Positions 23,353 to 34,699 of a stretch of DNA of 64,000 bases are shown one piece after another (position 1 is the first letter of the stretch; each line of letters begins with the position of its first letter). Where the stretch lies: NCBI GenBank assembly GCA_027257055.1, contig JAPVLO010000045.1, positions 186,001 to 250,000 of the forward strand, read 5' to 3'. Under the pieces are notes generated by a model. That model had not been told where the DNA came from and did no database searches. It was given only the letters and a program-made list of their open reading frames with translations. Both the position numbers and the translations under genes were made by a program. This DNA comes from Cephalopachus bancanus (lineage: Eukaryota; Chordata; Mammalia; Primates; Tarsiidae).

Positions 23353-23553
23353 GTACAATAGAAGAAAAGATCTATCAAAGGCAGATCAGTAAGCAAGGTC
23401 TTTCTGAGGCAGTTGTAGACCTAACCAAGACATCTGAACATATTCAGTTTTCAGTAGAAGAACTTAAAAATGTGTTCACATTACATGAGAATTCACAGTG
23501 TGTTACTCATGACCTGCTTGACTGTGAGTGTATAGGAGAAAAAGATCATACAG
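23353..23553 (+). CDS. RAD54B: RAD54B exon, post-motif VI
   Basis: Acceptor TCTCTTTAG ends at 23352. The first two bases complete Gly, then TIEEKIYQRQISKQGLSEAV, the conserved SNF2 'TIEEKI..RQ..K' block that packs against the second lobe. VVDLTKTSEHIQFSVEELKN and a cysteine-containing tail (CVTHDLLDCEC) follow. The donor is GTTAGT at 23554, one base into a Gly codon. Confidence 0.97.
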
Positions 23554-24203
23554 GTTAGTTGTATTTTAATTTTGTTACTATGTAATACAGTTTCTTTCTC
23601 TCTTTAGCAGTTAAAAATATTATATAATAACTTCAAAATATTTTCTATTTGTATATATTAGTTTCCTTTTTTCCTCAGGTCACAAGGCAACTGCCAGATA
23701 GATATCTAAGAAGAAATTTAGAACTTATTCTCTCAATTTAGCTTCTTATTTCTGAATCAGCTGTGAAAAACTTAACTTATTTAGGAAGGTCTTTGCAATT
23801 CTGGTATAATGACTTTCGAGTTAGGAAAATGTTTTTTAAATCTTTTTTTCTCTTTCACAAAAAAATACACTTGACAGAATAATCCTACTGTTTGTGTTGT
23901 GTAAAATTTATTTATAATGGGGTCATTTTCTGAGGCATTTAGCATGGGCCACCATACTTCTCAGTACGTGATATAACTTCTAGTGTGCTGCTTATGCTGA
24001 AAACGTCAACTCTCCAGAATTAGACACTGTTCAAAAAGAAGCTAGATTAAGAGTAGGACTTGAGCAAGCATTGTCAAGTAGTTGAAAGTTACTTGAAAAA
24101 TTGTATTATCATAGGTTTAAAAAGTTAGACTATATGAGACTGACATGGAAGAATTTAGATTTTATATAAGTATATTTTACATAAATTTTATGTATTATGT
24201 AAT
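23554..24203. other. Intron, no feature recognised
   Basis: Intronic DNA, A+T rich. Nothing named. Confidence 0.5.
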
Positions 24204-24506
24204 CTGGGCTAGATTCATGCCTGTAATCCCAGTACTTTGGGAGGCCGAGGTGAGAGAATTGCTTGAGCCCAGGAGTTCAAGACCAGCCTGGGCAACATAG
24301 TGAGACCTCATCCCTAGAAAAAATTGAACATTAAAAATGTTAGCTGGGCATGGTGGCATGTGCCTGTAGTCCTTGCTACTCGGGAGGCTAAGGCAGGAGG
24401 ATCGCTTAAGCCCAGGAGTTTGAGGCTATGTTAAACCATGATTATGCCACTGCACTTAAGTCTGAATGACAGAGTAAGACCTCAACTCCAAAAATAATAG
24501 TAATAA
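24204..24506 (+). repeat. Alu, first of a three-part array
   Basis: Old sense Alu. Together with the two following Alu pieces it is flanked by ATTATGTAATCT (before) and AATCATGTAATCT (after 24885). Confidence 0.85.
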
Positions 24507-24507
24507 T

Positions 24508-24758
24508 TTGGAGACAGAGGCAAGAGGACTGCCTGAGCCCAGGGGTTTGAGACCAGCCTGGGCAACTTGGCGAGACCTTGTCTCTACAATAAATACAAAA
24601 AATTAGCTGAGTGTGGTAGTGTAGTTCCAGTTACTCTGGAGGCTCTGGTGGAAGGATCACCTAAGCCCAGCATATCGAGGCTGTAGTGGCTGTGAGAGTG
24701 CCACTGCATGCCCACCTAGGCAACAGAGTGAGACTCTGACTCAAAAAAAAAAAAAAAA
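24508..24758 (+). repeat. Alu, 5'-truncated
   Basis: Sense copy that starts at GGAGACAGAGGCAAGAGGAC and ends in a 16-A tail at 24743-24758. Confidence 0.88.
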
Positions 24759-24885
24759 GCTGGGTGTGGTGGCTCACACCTATAATCTCAGCACTTTGGG
24801 AGGCCGAGGTGAGAGGATGATTGCCTGAGCCCACAGGTTTGAGACCAACCTGGTGAAACCTCATCTCTACAATTAAAAAAAAAAA
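24759..24885 (+). repeat. Left Alu monomer
   Basis: Sense single arm GCTGGGTGTGGTGGCTCAC... to CTACAATT(A)n, abutting the tail of the previous copy. Confidence 0.85.
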
Positions 24886-25020
24886 TCATGTAATCTATCC
24901 ACTTATAGATACATAATCATGTACAATAATACATAATTATAAGAATGTATTAGATATATTTATATTATATAAAATATGTACTTTAAAAATGTTTAATGGG
25001 TATATTTTATATATATATAT

Positions 25021-25301
25021 ATTTTTTGAGTTGGAGTCTCTGTCACCCAGGCTGGAGTGCAGTGACACACTCACAGCCACTGCAGCCTCAACTTGCTGGG
25101 TTCGGGCAATCCTTCCACTTCAACCTTCCAAGTAGCTGGAACTACAGGCATGTACCACCACGCCCAGCTAATTTTTTGCTTTAGTAGAGACAATATCTTG
25201 CCATGTTGCCCAAGCTGGTCTTGAACCCGTGGGCTCAGGCAGTCCTCTCACCTCTGCCTCCCAAAGTGCTAGGATTATAGGCATGAGCCACCATGCCTGG
25301 C
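25021..25301 (-). repeat. Alu, full length
   Basis: Antisense dimer, target duplication TAATGGGTATATTTTA / TAGTGGGTTTATTTTA. Confidence 0.92.
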
Positions 25302-25314
25302 TAGTGGGTTTATT

Positions 25315-25440
25315 TTATTTTTTTGAGTTGGGGTCTTACTCTGTCACCCAGACTGGAGTGCAGTGGCGCTCTCATGGCCACCACAGCCTTGATCTGCTGG
25401 GCTCAGGTGATCCTTCTACCTCAGCCTTCCGAGTAGCTGG
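25315..25440 (-). repeat. Alu right arm only
   Basis: Antisense arm truncated at GAGTAGCTGG. Confidence 0.9.
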
Positions 25441-25891
25441 TAAATAATGGCTGGCCTCTGCTGTATGTGTTTTGCATAATCCAGCCCTTAAGTGCTTGCC
25501 TTACTCAACTTCTCTTGCATTATTTTGCCTTTGCTCTCCAGGCTGTAATTGCATCAGGCTCCTGTAGCCCCACAGATTTTAGATAAGAGATTGTAGTACA
25601 TTTCTTTGGATGATTATTTGTTTAATGTGTATCTCTTCCACTAGACTGTAAGGTCCTTGAAGTCAGAGACCGTGTCTATGTTTGTTCATCATTTTTGCCC
25701 CCAGTGCTTAAATCAGCAGGTAGCAAACAATTTATAAATATTGTAGAAAGGATGCATGGATTTGTTTTCACTTGAACCGTGGTGATCAAATGTAATAAAT
25801 TACTTAAAATAACTGTCATAAAACAAAAAGTATTATAAATAGTAGGATATTGATTGGCCTAAAGATTTTCTCATTGTTTTACTTATTTCAG
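25441..25891. other. Last intron end, unassigned
   Basis: Contains CTAGACTGTAAGGTCCTTGAAG...AGACCGTGTCTATG, a text common in old MIR/LINE2-type repeats, at 25643-25680. Otherwise nothing named. Confidence 0.45.
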
Positions 25892-26109
25892 GTGATTCGT
25901 TGGAAAAATTTGTTGTCTCTAGACATTGTCAGCTTGGTCCACATCACCAGAAATCAAACTCCCTGAAACCTCTTTCTATGTCTCAGCTGAAGCAATGGAA
26001 ACATTTTTCTGGAGATAATTTCAATCTTCCAGATCCTTTCCTGGAAAGAATAAGAGAAAATGTGTCATTCTTTTTTCAGAATATAACCAATCAAGCTACT
26101 GCCATATAA
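25892..26109 (+). CDS. RAD54B: RAD54B last coding exon
   Basis: Acceptor CTTATTTCAG ends at 25891. The exon begins by completing Gly, then DSLEKFVVSRHCQLGPHHQ, KPLSMSQLKQWKHFSGD, and the C-terminal end FLERIRENVSFFFQNI..QATAI before TAA at 26107-26109. This RAD54B-type tail is what best separates the gene from RAD54L. It is intact. Confidence 0.97.
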
Positions 26110-26190
26110 TGAAAGAAGATTAATTCATGACATTCCCTTGCTCCTTAAAAAAAATTAATATAGTAATAAAATTTAATTTTTGAAAATTAA
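26110..26190 (+). terminator. RAD54B: RAD54B 3' UTR and polyadenylation signal
   Basis: AATAAA at 26165-26170 lies 56 nt after the stop codon. A longer 3' UTR is possible; further A+T-rich text with ATTAAA (26308-26313) follows. Confidence 0.6.
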
Positions 26191-26720
26191 TAGAATTATT
26201 TAAATTATAATGTATACAATGATATTGCAAAATATATAATTGCTTTGATACAATAGTCAAAATTGTTATTTAACTTTGAGTAAATATTGTTAAATGTTGA
26301 AGTTAAATATTAAAGACATGCTTCTTCATCATATAATTATCTATGAATAATCCCATGATTAATATACTTTTATTAAGTGTCTGCTGAGTAACTTTTACAA
26401 GGAATATGAAAAGGTAGAATAATTTCTTTGGGAAATTGAATCTGATTAGAAATATTAGGCATAGATGTGTGAGATAACTGAAAAACGATGTATTTAAACT
26501 ATAGTTCAAGGAAGAAAGAGAATCAGAGGTAAGGATTGCAAATGCTGAAGATATTGAATGTAATAGTTGCTGCAGGGCTGTTTTGAGTGAGAATAGTTGG
26601 TTGGTTGGTGCAGAAGATGAAGGACTTTGGGATACTTGACAGCACTAATTCTTTGTCTGGACTTAAGGACTTATGCAGTTTGTAAAGCCATGCCCACCAA
26701 ACATTGTTTATACACTGAAT
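26191..26720. other. Intergenic, or long 3' UTR, no feature
   Basis: A+T-rich DNA downstream of the gene. The minus-strand frame at 26303-26509 has no motif. Confidence 0.45.
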
Positions 26721-26733
26721 AAAAGTTCAACTA

Positions 26734-27028
26734 GGCCAGGCGTGGTGGCTCAAGCCAATAATCCTGGCACTTTGGGAGGCTGAGGCGAGAGGATTGCCTG
26801 AGCCCATGGATTCGAGACCAGCCTGGGTAACATGGTGAGACCTTGTCTCTACAATAAATCAAAAAATTAGCTGGGTGTGGTAGCACATGCTTGTAATTCC
26901 AGCTACTTGGAAGGCTGAGGCGGGAGGATTGCTGGAGCCCAGCAGGCTGATGATGGGGTGGTTGTGAGTGTGCCACTGCACTCCGGCCTGGGCGATGGAG
27001 TGAGACTCCAACTAAAAAAAAAAAAAAA
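26734..27028 (+). repeat. Alu, full length
   Basis: Sense copy with target duplication AAAAGTTCAACTA / AAAAGTTTAACTA. Confidence 0.95.
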
Positions 27029-27081
27029 GTTTAACTACCATCATTTGAGGATTGTCTGGAGTAACTTTTGACATTACAAAC

Positions 27082-27208
27082 AGCTACTTAGGAGCTGAGG
27101 GAAAGGGATCTCTTGAGTCCAGAAGTTCAAGATTGCAGTGAGCTATGTTCGTACTACTGCATTCCAGCCTGGTTGATAGAGCAAGACCCCATCTCTTAAA
27201 AAAAGAGA
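27082..27208 (+). repeat. Alu right-arm fragment
   Basis: Old sense fragment from CAGCTACTTAGGAGC to CCCATCTCTTAAAAAAAG. Confidence 0.75.
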
Positions 27209-27245
27209 AGAGACTCATCAGTGGGCTTAACATTTTCAGTAATCC

Positions 27246-27526
27246 TGCTGGGCTCAGTGGCTTAGTACTTTGGGAGGCTGAGATAAGTGGATTTCCCGAA
27301 GTGTGTTCATTACCAGCTCAGGCAACTTGGCGAGTCCTCGTCTCTACAATAAATAAAAAATTAGCCAGGTGAGCTGGGTGTGGTAACACACACCTGTAGT
27401 TACAGCTACTTAGAAGGCTGAGGCAGAAGAATTGCTGGAGCTCAGCAGGTCAATGCTGGAATGGCCGTGACCATGCCACTGCACTCCAACCTGGGTCACA
27501 GAATGAAACTCCAACTCAAAAAAAAA
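27246..27526 (+). repeat. Alu
   Basis: Sense copy flanked by TTCAGTAATC / TTCAGTAACC; a small internal repeat (AGCCAGGTGAGCTGGGTG) sits at the arm junction. Confidence 0.88.
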
Positions 27527-27653
27527 TTCAGTAACCAATGTTGTGCAATATGTGCTGTCATGCAGACTTTTTTGTTCCAGTTGCAGAACACAGACAGTCG
27601 ATTTAGCATAATTCTAAAGGGCTCTAGGGTTTTTTGGAAGGTGGCATCAATTT

Positions 27654-27946
27654 TTTTTTTTTTTGAATTGGAGTCTCACTCTGTCACCCAGGCTGGAATG
27701 AAGTGGCATACTAACGGCCACCCCAGTGTTGATCTGCTGGGCGCAGGCTCTCCTTCCACCTCAGCCTTCCAAGTAGCTGGAATTACAGGCGTATGCTACC
27801 ATGCCCGGCTCACTTTTTGATTCATTGTAGAGATGAGATCTCACTAAGTTGCTCAGACTGGTCTCGAACCTGTCGGCTCAGGCAATCCTCTCACCACGGA
27901 CTCCCAAAGTGCTGGGATTACAGGCTTGAGCCACTGTGCCCTGCGG
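27654..27946 (-). repeat. Alu, full length
   Basis: Antisense copy with target duplication GTGGCATCAATTT (27641-27653 and 27947-27959). Confidence 0.95.
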
Positions 27947-28039
27947 GTGGCATCAATTTAAAATCACCAACTGCATTATCCCCTAAGAGTCAGATTGTCC
28001 TTTGAAGCCAGGCATGAATTTTTCCCTTCTAGCAGGGAA

Positions 28040-29025
28040 AGTCCTGTATGGCATCTTCCACTAGAAGGCTGTTTGTTCGACATTGAAAGTCTGTTGTTTA
28101 TTGTAGCCACCTTCATCAGTGATCTTAGCTAGATCTTCTGGATAACTTGCTTCAGCTTCTCCATCAACTACTTGCTGTTTTATCTTGCACTTTTATGTTA
28201 CAGAGATGGCCTCTTTCCTTAAGCCTCATGAACCAACATCTGCTAGCATCAAACTTCTCTTTTGCAGCTTCCTCAACTCTCAGCCTTCATAGAATTAAAG
28301 AGAGTTAAGGCCTTGCTCTGGATTTAAGGGAATGTTGTAGGTGGTTTGATTTATTCAGACCACTCAAACTCCATATCAGCAATAACAAAAAAAAAAAAGC
28401 TACTCGACTTTCATAGAATTTGTGTGTTCATTGGAGTAGCACTTTTAATTTAATAGAACCCTAATTCAAGAACCTTTCCTTTGCATTGACAACTTGGTCA
28501 ACTGTCTGATACAAGAGGCCTAGCTTTAAGCCTATTTCAGCTTTCGACATGCCTTCCTCACTAAGCTTAATCATGTCTAGCTTTTGATTTAAGGTGTGAG
28601 ACATGCAACTCTTCCTTTTACTTGAACTCTTAGAGGTCATTGTAGGGTTCTTAATTGGCTTAATTTTTAACATTGTTGTGTCTCAGGGAAGAGGGAGGCC
28701 CGAGGAGAGGGAGAGAGATGAGGTTACTGTCAGATGGTAAAACAATGAGAACACACAAAACATTTATTGATTGTTTGCTGTCTTACATGGGTGAGGTTTA
28801 TGGTATTTTGAGCAATCAAAGATAACTGATCACTGATCACTATAACAGATATAAGAAAACTTGAAATATTTCAAGAATTCCTAAAATGTGACACAGACAG
28901 GAAATGAGTACATGCTGTTGGAAAAATGGTCCCAATAGACCTGCTTGATGCAGGGTTGCCACACACCTTCAATTGTAAAAAGACAGTATTTGGAAAACAC
29001 AACAAAATGAGGTATGTCTGTATTG
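28040..29025 (-). mobile_element. Tigger (pogo) DNA transposon fossil
   Basis: Minus-strand Tigger remnant. An N-terminal transposase piece lies at 28461-28673. The part at 28040-28450 resembles later transposase sequence, out of order or deleted. The end near 29010 (CAACAAAATGAGGTATGTCTGTA) matches a Tigger terminal region. Confidence 0.75.
28461..28673 (-). pseudogene. Tigger transposase N-terminal fragment
   Basis: Seventy codons contain [20 protein letters not shown] and [20 protein letters not shown], the CENP-B-like helix-turn-helix that binds the transposon ends in pogo/Tigger transposases. The frame stops at its C-terminal side, and the catalytic DDE domain is not continuous with it. 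A relic, not a gene. Confidence 0.85.
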
Positions 29026-29789
29026 TCTTGAGGTGTTACATAATCATGTACCATCAAATATTAGTTCTTCCCAGTTTTGTGCTATACTTGGGCAATTGTA
29101 TATCTAGGACTTATGAGCGGGCAGTTTGGGACCAAATTCATTAGTTAGGGATTAGTCAACAAGTAATAAGCAAAAATGGAGTTTTTTGGACCCATATAGA
29201 ATCCATGTATGAGACTTTATATAAAAATGTTTAAGAGACAGGCTCTCACTGTGTTGCTCAGGCTGGACTCAAACTAAAACTTCTTTCAATATCTCTCTTG
29301 TATCATATTATTTTCCATCATAAAATCCTTTTAAAAATTGATAAGGGACAGACAGTTTTGTTATCTGTCTTAGCTGTAGTGGATGCTAGGTGTGCTGCCA
29401 GATTGTTCTCTTCAGGACCAAGGTGCTAGTTTCTTCAGCTCCCAGAAGCATCACCTGCTGAACCAATCAGCCAAATCTCTCCCCAAGAGTAGCCCTCAGC
29501 TGAGAGGAGCTGCCTCACCCAAGATTACACTCCTCCCTAGGTTGCTAGCATTGAGTGACTTGTGCATACAGAGTGGAAAGGCCCAGAACCCTTACCTCAA
29601 TTTGGGATAGCTTTATAAAGGACAATTCTAGCTCCATTGGGTAAGGGTCCTGGGCCTATTTGAATAACAGAGGTGCCTACTGTTCTCCATAAAATTGTTT
29701 ACAAAGTAGTGTGGGAAGTAGCCTTCCTCCATCTCTCTGCCTAGCTCTGAGATTTTCCCAAAAGGCTACAATTTCATGTATACTGCATG
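29026..29789. other. Intergenic, unassigned
   Basis: No gene. 29370-29700 (GACCAAGGTGCTAGTTTC..., CACCCAAGATTACACTCC) looks like old interspersed repeat, possibly ERV-derived, and may be one unit with the 280-bp repeat that follows. Confidence 0.35.
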
Positions 29790-30061
29790 GAGGCTGAGTT
29801 TCATGAGAGAACCCCCGTAACATGGGACAAAGGCAGCTTGTGTGATATGGGAGCCCAGAGGCTGAGAAGCACAGAAGACCGTGAATTGGGAATTGAAGAA
29901 GGCTTTTGACCTTGACAGATCAGGGTTTTGTGGAGGTTCAAACTCATTTAATCTAGATGCTTAAGGACCCTCAACCCCTGGGTAGCATATATAAGGCATC
30001 TGTTTTGTGGCCAGTGCTCACTTTATAAGAATTCCCCATTTCCCCCTTCTTTATGCTCTCA
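29790..30061 (+). repeat. Unknown dispersed repeat, copy A
   Basis: Starts GAGGCTGAGTTTCATGAGAG and ends TTATAAGAATTCCCCATTTC... A second, diverged copy in the same orientation is at 35231-35510. I do not recognise the family. Confidence 0.75.
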
Positions 30062-30552
30062 GTTAGCAGCTCTGCTATGTAGCACTCACTGCACTGTCTG
30101 TAATTGCTTGTTCACCTAGTTCTCTTTCCTGCTAGGCTGAATTCTTTGAAGATAGGGATTTCATTTTACACATCCGAGTATTCTCAGGACCTTATATTGT
30201 TCCTGGCACAAACAGCTACTTAGTAATTGAAGGACTCAATGTGGTCATTCACTTTTTTACTTACTCAACTGTCTTGCTCATATATCTAATTTTCAAGGTA
30301 TTTATTAGGTCAATTGCTGAGCAAGGAGCTGTGCTCAACACTGAAGAAAATAGAGCCAACAGTTTTTCCTTGCCTTCTGACGGCTTCCAGACTCTTCCCT
30401 TTTTGCTTGCACGATCTATCTGCCACATGACCTGACAAAGGCTGTCAGTGCAATGAGTAATAATTTTAAGACATATACATAATTCATTTCTAATTTCACA
30501 GATACACCTTTCACATGGTTTTATGCAATAATATTCTTGCTCTAAATGATAA
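30062..30552. other. Intergenic, no feature
   Basis: 30130-30190 (CTAGGCTGAATTCTTTGAAGATAGGGATTTC) has the look of an old repeat tail. Nothing else. Confidence 0.4.
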
Positions 30553-30565
30553 TGTAAATACTTTC

Positions 30566-30868
30566 CTTTTTCTTTTTTTTTTTTTTTTTTGAGTTGGAGT
30601 CTCACTCTGTTGCCCAGACTGGAGTGCAGTGGCCGCTCCCGGCCACCGCAGCCTCGACCTGCTGGACTCCGGCGATCCTTCCGCCTCAGCCTTCCAAGTA
30701 GCTGGAACTACAGGCATGCGCTACCATGCCCGGCTGGTTTTTTTGATTTTTTTATTGTAGAGATGAGGTCTCGCTGCCCAGGCGGGTCTCGAACCCGCGG
30801 GCTCAGGCAATCCGCTCACCTCAGCCTCCCAAAGGCGCGGGATTACAGGCTGAGCCACCGAGCCCAGC
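30566..30868 (-). repeat. Alu, young, full length
   Basis: Antisense copy with target duplication TGTAAATACTTT on both sides. It shows the perfect GCGGG-TTCGAGA-CCCGC B-box arm and the ACTTG deletion. Confidence 0.96.
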
Positions 30869-31786
30869 TGTAAATACTTTTCAATTATGTTCTTATAAGG
30901 ATTGAATCACCAACAAATTAAAACATGAGCACCTCTGGACAGCCTATCTACACATTTTTTTAAGAAAAGTGTGTGATACAGGAGCAAGTCATAAAAACCT
31001 GGCTGGCATTTCATTTTAGTGGAGTGATCGTGGCCTACGGTCACACTACCTGGGCAACTTGGGGTTCTAATATTACGTTGGCAAGATTGAAATTGTGTGA
31101 CTTGCAGCAGACAGTATATATAATCAGCAGATGGCACTGTTTTTCTTTTTTCCAAATTAATATGTCCTAGAGGCATTCATAGATATGCTATTTTGGTGTT
31201 GAAGGAAGCATACAACATGGCTTGGTACAAAGGGATATTATTTTTTCTTACCTTATATGATATAGATTTTTTTGGGTTTAGATCAGTTTTCTGTGGCACA
31301 CTTCCATAGCTAAACTGTGACCTTTGCTTCAAACCATTACAAATTTCCATCCGGACACCTTTGTTGTTCACAAAATCAGTACCAATTCAGAATACAGCTT
31401 TTATGACTAAAAAAAGAAACTGGGGAGAAAAAGTGCGTCACTGACACTAGTCAGAACGGTTTGTTGGAGCTTGTTACACTTACTTGAAAACCTGAAGTGT
31501 TAAATGTAATTTAATCTTGCAATTTTTTTAGATTTATAAAGAATTATAGATCTCTTTTTGAGAAAGGATATGAGAAATTCCAACAAAGCAGGTTTAAACA
31601 AACAATACCTTTATTTTTATTTTTTAAAGAAAATGTCAGCAAAATACTGAAGACATTTTGTGTGTAGTTTAAAAAATTTATAACATCATAGGTAGCTACA
31701 GCATAAAAACTTATTTGTACCTGCACTATATTTTCATAATATATATATTTTTTCTCTCCTCCTACTCTCAGACATTGGAGCTCTTG
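30869..31786. other. Intergenic, no feature
   Basis: Frames at 30907-31176 (-) and 30973-31170 (+) overlap on opposite strands and lack motifs. The text GCTGGCATTTCATTTTAGTGG is not assigned. Confidence 0.4.
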
Positions 31787-32434
31787 ATTCTCAGGCCTTC
31801 GGACTTAGACTGGGACTTACACCGGTCTTCATCGTTTGGGTTGCTATAACAAAATACCATAAACTGGATAGCTCATAAATAACAGAAATTTCTTTCTCAT
31901 AGTTCTGGATGCTGGGGAGTCCAAGAACAGGCGCCAGCAGAGCCAGTGTTTGATGATGGCTCTCTGGTTTATAGACAGCACCTGCTAGCTGTGTCCTCAC
32001 ATGGTGGAAAGGGTAAGAGGTCTCTCTAGGGCCTATTTTTTAAGGACATTCATGAGGATTCTGCCCTCATGACCTAATCGCCTCCCAAATGCCCCACCTC
32101 CTAATATCATCACATTTGTAAGTAGATTTCAACATATGAATTTAGATGAAACACAACATTCAGACCCCAGCAACCCTTTTCCCCCTTCTCAGGCCTTAAG
32201 ACTTAGGTTGAGACTTATACATTGGCTCCCTTGGTTCCCAGGCCTCTGGACTAAGACTGAATCTAGCACCAGCTTTCTTGGTTCTCCAGCTTGCAGACAG
32301 CAGATCGTGGGACTTCTTGTCTTCTATAATCATGTGAGCCAATTCCCATATTAAACCTCTCTCTCTATATATATATCTCTGTATCTCTGTGTCTATATAT
32401 CTTCTATTGGTTCTGTTTCTCCCTGATTAATACA
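31787..32434 (+). repeat. Nested ancient interspersed repeats
   Basis: An outer repeat ends with CCAGCTTGCAGACAGCAGATC...TTGGTTCTGTTTCTCCCTGA TTAATACAG at 32270-32434. A second familiar repeat, TTGCTATAACAAAATACCATA...CATATGAATTTAGATG, is set inside it at 31838-32165. The outer text TCTCAGGCCTT..GACTTAG is present on both sides of the insert (31789 and 32190). Confidence 0.65.
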
Positions 32435-33184
32435 GATGCATACCATTGTTGAGCATCTGAGTGAAGCAAATTTATAACTGCTACATTTGTTTGAAGGCAA
32501 CATATAGGAATGTCAATCTAATGCTTCTGTCTCTCACATATAAGTAAAAGTTTAGTATTTGTAAACTTCTATTTTATTATGTATGCAGTGTTGCCATTAT
32601 ATAAATAAATGAGAGGTATTGTAAAGACAGGATCAAAGATTTTCTGAAGCAGACTAAAATGAATATGTGAAAATCAGGTGCTTGAAAACATAGGTGATAA
32701 TCTACACTTATTTGGCTCTTTTCAGTTTTTATCTGATTGGCTTCTCACAACAATGGTGAGAGTTGGAAAGAGCAAGTATTCTATTATCTCCATTTTACAG
32801 ATTTAAGGCTTAGAGTAATGAAATGATTATTCAAAGTTCAGTGACAGAGCTGAAACTTGAATTCCACCCCCTCAATATCTAAAGTTCTTTCAGTACACTT
32901 TCATGTCTTCTCTATATGAATTCACCATGCCAGGTTCTTGAGCTAGACATATATGCGAGAAGAAAAATTCATGTGAGTGCTTCATATCACTTTCTCTTTT
33001 CAAGTAAATTCATTAAGCAACTGAGATTCTGATTAGAGTGTGTGAATTTCATAAGATATGAATATTATGCTCTGAAAATAAACTTTCATGTTCTAACTAG
33101 ACAGCTGAAGGCAGAAAACTTTATGTAAATAAATTATACCCTTGGAAATATGATAATGAACTTTTAAACTTTATTTTATTTTCA
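32435..33184. repeat. Intergenic with one MIR
   Basis: 32745-32895 (CTCACAACAATGGTGAGAG, CTCCATTTTACAGATTTAAG, TCAGTGACAGAGCTGAAAC) is MIR. The rest is unassigned. Confidence 0.65.
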
Positions 33185-33418
33185 CTTTTTTGTGTTTTGA
33201 GTCAGAGTCTTGCTCTGTTATTCAGGCTGGAATGCAGTGGCACACTAAGTATCTGGAACTACAGGTGTGCGCCCCATGCCCGGTTAATTTTTTGATTTAT
33301 TTAGACACGAGGTCTCACCAAGTTGCCCAGGTTGCTCTGAACCTCTGGGCTTAGGCAGTCCTCTCACCACCACCTTCCTAAGTGCTGGGATTACAGGCGT
33401 GAGCCACCACATCTGGCC
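33185..33418 (-). repeat. Alu with internal deletion
   Basis: Antisense Alu in which GTGGCACACTAAG joins directly to TATCTGGAACTACAGG, losing about 60 nt of the right arm. Confidence 0.88.
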
Positions 33419-33508
33419 ATTGTTTTATTTTTTTAATTTGATTTGTATAAATTTATGGGATACAAGTATAATTTTGTTACATGGATAGTGAACTTTAGAA
33501 CTCTTTTT

Positions 33509-33786
33509 TTTTGAGTTGGAGTCTCACTCCATCACCTAGACTGGAGTGCAGTGGCCGCTCCCGGCCACCGCAGCCTTGACCTGCTGGGCTCCGGAGGTCC
33601 TTCCGCCTCAGCCTTCTGAGTAGCTGGAATTACAGGCGCGCACTACCGTGCCCGGCTGATTTTTTGATTTATTGTAGAGATGAGGTCTCGCCTGCCCAGG
33701 CGGGTCTCAAACCCGCGGGCTCAGGCAATCCACTCACCTCAGCCTCCCAAAGGCGCGGGATAACAGGCTGAGCCACTGAGCCCGGC
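33509..33786 (-). repeat. Alu, young, full length
   Basis: Antisense copy with target duplication TAGAACTCTTTT / TAGAGCTCTTTT. It has both lineage hairpins intact. Confidence 0.95.
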
Positions 33787-33796
33787 TTAGAGCTCT

Positions 33797-33988
33797 TTTT
33801 TTATATTTTTGGAGTCACTCAGGCTGGAGTGCAGTGGCATGACCAAGGCTACCGCAGCCCCGACCTGCTGGGCTTCGATGATCTTTCTGTCTCACTAAGC
33901 TGCCTACGCTGGTCTTGAACTCTTGGTCTCAAGCAATCCTCCTGCCTTGGCCTCCCAAGTGCTGGGATTAAGCTACCACACCTAGTCT
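33797..33988 (-). repeat. Alu, deleted copy
   Basis: Antisense copy with large internal deletions (GGAGTCACTCAGGCTGGAG... to CTACCACACCTAG). Confidence 0.75.
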
Positions 33989-34003
33989 AGAAATCTTTTA
34001 AAG

Positions 34004-34691
34004 CAGTGGTCCCCAACCTTTTTGGCCAGTTTGGTGGAAGACAATTTTTCCACCGACCAAGGTTGGGTGGAGGTGCAGGTGGTTTGGGGATGGTTCACAC
34101 ACATAACATTTATGCACTTTATTTCTATTATGATTACATTATAATATATAATGAAGTAATTTTACAACTCACCATTAAAAAGAGGCATGGATGGAAGTGA
34201 TAAATAAAATAATGGGCAGGCCACGTGCTGACTAAAACAAGTGTCGGATTCTGACTTAAAGCCTGCCACCAGATGCAGCTGTACAACTGAAGTACATCAA
34301 CTCACTTGCCACTCACTGGTAGGGTTTCGATATAAGACTGCAAGCAATTGATTTGTTATGGTCTCTGTGCAGTCAAAACTTACTGCTAATGTTAATCTAT
34401 ATTTGCAGCCACTCCCAGGCTAGCATCATGGCTTCAACTCCACCTCAGATAATCAGGCATTAGATTCTTATAATGAGCCTGCAACCTAGATCCCTCACAT
34501 GTCCAGTCTGCAGTAGGGTTCGTGCTCTTGAGAAGCTAATGCAGCCGCTAATCTGACAGAAGACAGAGCTCAGACGGTAATTTGAGCAATGAGGAGAGAC
34601 TGTAAAGACAGATGAAGCTTTGCTCACCCGCCTGCTGCTGTGTGGCGTGGTTCTTGTACAAGTTTATAGCCCCAGGGGTTGGAGGCACCTG
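34004..34691. mobile_element. hAT-like non-autonomous DNA transposon
   Basis: A 688-bp element with perfect 8-bp target duplication TTTTAAAG (33996-34003 and 34692-34699), the hAT hallmark. Ends are CAGTGGTCCCCAACC and, inverted, CAGGTGCCTCCAACC. The text CCCCAACCTTTTTGG and GAAGACAATTTTTCCACCG is a familiar mammalian family. No transposase frame. Confidence 0.85.
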
Positions 34692-34699
34692 TTTTAAAG

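Noticed and set aside
28461..28673. A small DNA-binding protein gene
   Set aside because: It is the start of a Tigger transposase without the catalytic part and inside other Tigger sequence.
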